NCBI GenBank assembly: GCA_020226215.1
Contig: CM035232.1
Location: 61,141,220 to 61,205,219 of the forward strand
Direction of reading: 5' to 3'
DNA length: 64,000 nt
Source: Sindora glabra
Taxonomy: Eukaryota > Streptophyta > Magnoliopsida > Fabales > Fabaceae
This document shows positions 60,601-64,000 of this stretch, one piece after another (position 1 is the first letter of the stretch; each line of letters starts with the position of its first letter). A model generated the notes under the pieces. That model saw only the letters and a list, made by a program, of their open reading frames with translations. It was not told the DNA's origin and ran no database searches. A program made the position numbers and the translations under genes.

Positions 60601-62060
60601 TTTGTCCACATCCCGAAGCTCACTCGCTCTCCGTCCAATCTTGCCCTCACCCATCTATTGTAGACCACATTCACGAGTCGTCTCCACCACTTCGATGTTG
60701 GCAGCAGTGCGCTGACCACCTCCTATTCCCACTCTGATTTTGCCATTCGTAGCATCAGCAAGTGTGAAATTTTCCTCAACAGTCATTATGACAGTCAATG
60801 GCGAGCACTTAGTAGGCTAAACCGAGATCACTGCCCTGTCATACCCCCTCCAATTTTTTTTAGAGTTTGGTTCTTTCTGTATGCTTCACTGACTGCTTTG
60901 TCCTCGCACGACTTTGTGAGATTGCCATCGTCATTTGCCGCCTCTTACTCCAACTGTTTGCCGCCGCCAGCCCTGGTCAAGTGTCCAGATGGCAACCATT
61001 TGTGCGTGAAGGTGGACTTGGTGGGTAACAAATTCCGCTTGGGTTACAGATGGCGCCGGTTACTTGCCTAGTACCGTATTAGACCTGTGGCAGACATAAT
61101 ACTTCGCTTTAACCTAATGGCTTCCTTCATCATCACCAACGTCTACCTCAAACATCAAATGCTCCGCTCTCCAGCAGTGGCCGGGACTATATCTTCAGCT
61201 ACTAGTAGAGTCAATTTGATGGCGCCATCAAATGCCATCTTTCACCACACTCATGGGTCAGGCACAAGGATGCTGCCCACTAACCCAGTTTGCACAGGAT
61301 TGGACGCGCTGGTACGAATCAATATCCTTAGCTCCTATTAATTATACGGTAACATTTTAAGCTTTTGCTTCTGCTTGTTGCAGTCATTCCTAGCAGTGTT
61401 GCTTCAATAGACACGAAGGAGGCCGCACACTATCCGAGGAGCCCACTTTCTTCTCGGAGATCCGCAAATACAAGTCTTGGCGTGGCCACTCCCCGGTAAG
61501 TTGGTTCCAACGCAATTTAGCAACCAATTCCACATTTTCCCCCCATTATTTTCATAACAATTTGGTTTTTTTTTACGGTATGTGCCGTTAGGCTTTGTTC
61601 TTTAATACATGATGGAACTTACATGCACATGGGAATTTAGGTACGCAGGGGGTCACTCGTTCATGCTAACAGGGATATGGAGTGAGGAATAGGGACAGTT
61701 TATGCAGTTTGGCGGCGCATGGAGTCAGTGGGTTAGAAATGCAGGTCTGTGTCAGAGGGATGCTTGCTTGTTTCTACTGATGGAGGAAGGATCTCGCGTC
61801 CTTTTGGTGACTGTGTCCAAGGATTGATGGTGAATAGGGTTGCCTTCTTTTTGCTGTTTCATAACGTCTTTTTTTTTTTTTTTTGGACTGTAAGTTCCTG
61901 TATGTCCTTTAGTGACCTTAGTTATCTTCCTTTTGCAAATCATGGACACACCCTTGTGAAATATTTGGTCACTGCGCCATCATATGAGGGAACCTTCATG
62001 GGTCTGTTTGTCACTAGTTCTAATTTACTGTATGAACCTCCAAAATTAGATCAATAGGTT
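60601..62060 (+). other. GC-richer gene-like region, possibly exons and UTR of a broken gene
   Basis: Composition rises sharply with CG dinucleotides, and several sites look spliced. TTGCTTGTTGCAG at 61369-61381 is an acceptor. The following stretch (with SEEPTFFSEIRKYKSWRGHS) ends at the donor CCCCGGTAAG at 61490-61499. The frame at 61087-61341 and the others around it have no family match, and stops are common. The region could be a pseudogene, or the promoter and 5' leader of a gene further right. Confidence 0.3.
61733..61806 (+). pseudogene. Short RNA polymerase III subunit 2-like peptide (tentative)
   Basis: The plus strand reads CRSVSEGCLLVSTDGGRISR then PF. In the second-largest subunit of RNA polymerase III the loop reads like CVYISSDGGRVCRPL. 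A stop lies upstream in frame (near 61731) and a GTGACTG donor could follow PF. Only about 15 residues support this, and neighbouring stretches do not continue the match, so it may be chance. Confidence 0.28.
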
Positions 62061-63438
62061 TTCTTTTTGTTAGAATTTTAGGGTTGGGGACGTTTGTCCA
62101 TTCCATCGCAGTTGGTTCGCCCACATTTGAGTTGGAACACTGCTGTTATTGCCTGTTATGCTTGGCGTGGTGTTATCTGTTATCTATTGCACATAATTGC
62201 AGTTCCTACAACAAATGACATGCCATTTGAAATGTAACCACCGGCACCCAATATAGCGATGGTCGTATGCACCATTTTAATCTAGCACGGGGAATGACCT
62301 GCTTTATGCATGGGCTTTGATAATTAACTGATTATATTAAAAGTTAATTAATTTAATTAATAATTAATTATATTAACTAATTTTATTAATTAATTGTATT
62401 AATTATTTGAATAAAAATATTTTAAAAAATTAATTATTTTTAATTAATTATTTATATGTAAAATAATAAATAAGGATATAAGTATATTTTATAAGTTATT
62501 TATTTTAATAATATTTTAACATTTTAAAGTCTATATATTATTTTGTAGATTAAATTTTTTTATAAATAATATATTATTATAATTTATTATATATTAAATA
62601 CTTATTTAAAATTAAATTAATATAATTTTTATAATTATTAAATTTCCTTTTGAGAAATCAATATGAGTGCTTAGATTTTTTTAAGAAGGACAAAGCTAGA
62701 AGTGCAAAAATTAATTAGGAGTAATTTAGTCATTTGACAAATTATTTATGAAATAGCCAATAAGATATGTTGATATCACCAACATTATCAAAATAACTTA
62801 TTCAAAAGCAATCAATTGATTACTAAATACCAAAATTATCTTACTAAACAAGTCAATCAATTAATTTTAATCAAACCAATCAAAAGTCATTCTAAAAGTT
62901 ATTTGCCAAATGAATCCTATGTAGGCCTTAAAATAAAATTCATAACACTGCATTATTTTGTGTCATTTTATGAAAATATAAATCTGTACATATCACAGCC
63001 AAAATTTCCTTATGATACAAATTTAAAGAAATATCTTGCATGGTTAATTCTAAATACCCTCCCGTAATTCCTCTATCTTTTTAGAAGTTAAGTAGAATCT
63101 ATGACTATAGATTTACGTATCCAAGACTAAAATGCAAGTAAGAGAAAATATTGTCATAATCTTGTATACTACTTTGGCCTTTATGAAAGATCCTATTATG
63201 AGAAACCAAATTCTTCACCTACAATACCTAACTTTTGGTTTACAGACATGAACTTTTTATACTGTACTTTTCATTTATCAGATTTCTTGTTTGAAATTTT
63301 ATTTCCTATCAGTTTCAAAAACACTTACTTTTCTGGTAATTGAGTACCGAGTGAATTTTTACCCAGAAAACAAGTTTCATCCTTACCATTTGTTTAGTTG
63401 ACTCTTGATATTTTTGCTTTGTTTGGTCCACTGCATAG
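62061..63438. other. AT-rich sequence, probable intron or intergenic DNA
   Basis: 62310-62650 is extremely AT-rich with many ATTAATT palindromes. The frame at 62816-63067 has low-complexity composition and no family match. The last part precedes the acceptor of the exon at 63439 and is probably intron. Confidence 0.45.
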
Positions 63439-63608
63439 CTTTACCAATCGGAGAATTCGTTGTGGTAACTCTTTTGTTTTTTGGCCTAAAATCAATAAAA
63501 GATGCGTGGGATCTTCAATCAGATGCCCAAAAAAAAAAAAGATATGGCAATGACAGTAGTCCTAAACTGGATGAACTTGCTAAAGCAGAGGAACTTGTGA
63601 AAGAAAAG
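63439..63608 (+). CDS. PAM71-HL: Exon of a chloroplast UPF0016/GDT1-family Mn transporter (PAM71-HL/CMT1 type), partial
   Basis: After the acceptor CTGCATAG, the exon encodes LPIGEFVVVTLLFFGLKSIK, then DAWDLQSDAQKKKRYGN and PKLDELAKAEELVKEK, and ends at a GT donor (AAAAGGTCTG). The strings FFGLKSIKDAWDL and AEELVKEK mark the plant UPF0016 branch that sits in the chloroplast inner envelope and supplies manganese to the thylakoid system. In intact members this exon follows the first membrane block and is followed by LSNPLE and the AEWGDRS motif. The exon holds one membrane segment and the start of the stromal linker. An adenine run (63531-63541) encodes the KKK. The frame is open. Upstream exons are not visible in the window, and downstream exons would be past the right edge, so intact gene or fragment is undecided. 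Confidence 0.72.
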
Positions 63609-64000
63609 GTCTGACTCTTACGTAACATAGGCCTTTTCTCAGTCAGGAAATATATTTGTCAAAAGTTTTAATTTTTATTGAACTATATTAATAATTTAAG
63701 CATAGTACATTTGATTTGTTTCTTTCAAAGATGATTTTTGACACTACAGAAATTTATATTGCGGTCGCAGTATAACTGCAATGCAAATTAATGTGGAAAA
63801 TATAAATATAATGGCCTAAAATTGCAGATGCGGTCTGATCCGTAAATACAATATTATAGTCTTGTTCTTGGTTTTTAAATTTTAGCACTGATTATACAAT
63901 TCACCGTTTATCATTTTTCTATATTCCTCGTGGTACTATATCATATATTTTGCTTCACATTGATTCCTCGACCCCCGTCTCCCAAAATATCTGTGGGTGT
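63609..64000 (+). other. Probable intron of the transporter gene, to the window edge
   Basis: AT-rich, starts with the GT donor. No frame continues the protein within the remaining 390 bases. Confidence 0.45.

Overview
This is an AT-rich piece of a plant nuclear genome, probably a eudicot. The signs are spliced exon fragments, plant-specific gene families (an RLCK-type kinase, FAR1-like transposase, a PAM71-type thylakoid/envelope transporter), a CACTA element, Ty1/copia elements, hAT-like MITEs and long (TA)n tracts. Species cannot be told from the sequence. No complete, clearly functional protein gene lies in the window; nearly all recognisable coding sequence is broken.

Layout. 1-4.7 kb: AT-rich, no gene. 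4.70-20.74 kb: first copy of a direct segmental duplication. It carries two exons of a dead receptor-like cytoplasmic kinase (RLCK VII type, minus strand), a 764-bp hAT-like MITE, and an 11.6-kb CACTA element (7320-18955, TSD TAT). The CACTA holds degenerate TNP2-type and TNP1-type genes, and the latter is interrupted by a 2577-bp solo LTR (14172-16748, TSD CATGG). 22.99-25.52 kb: second, shorter copy of the same segment, without the CACTA and MITE, preserving the MITE's empty site. 25.5-31.1 kb: AT-rich, with a 479-bp hAT-like MITE. 31.3-38.0 kb: N-terminal exons of an RLCK VII pseudogene (minus strand), with one exon split by a 5.6-kb minus-strand Ty1/copia element (31635-37264). 38.7-39.1 kb: lone RNase H-like fragment. 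39.2-42.5 kb: gene-like but unrecognised, including spliced-looking plus-strand exons.

44.15-56.29 kb: two complementary halves of one LTR of the same family as the solo LTR, in opposite orientation and 9.5 kb apart. Their outer ends carry the same 5-bp target duplication (GATGA). I read this as one solo LTR cut by a 10.7-kb inversion. The inverted block contains a FAR1-like (MULE-derived) pseudogene and a 3'-truncated Ty1/copia element. 57.2-58.2 kb: inverted-repeat MITE-like element. 60.6-62.1 kb: GC-richer, gene-like sequence with one short peptide resembling RNA polymerase III subunit 2. 63.44-63.61 kb: an exon of a chloroplast UPF0016/GDT1-family manganese transporter (PAM71-HL/CMT1 type) running off the right edge.

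The parts do not form a pathway. The region is a kinase locus taken apart by duplication, transposon nesting, a retrotransposon in an exon, and an inversion. The insertions can be put in relative order from target-site duplications and from the paralogous empty site. I found no convincing evidence of a new molecular system; the structural history is the most interesting content.
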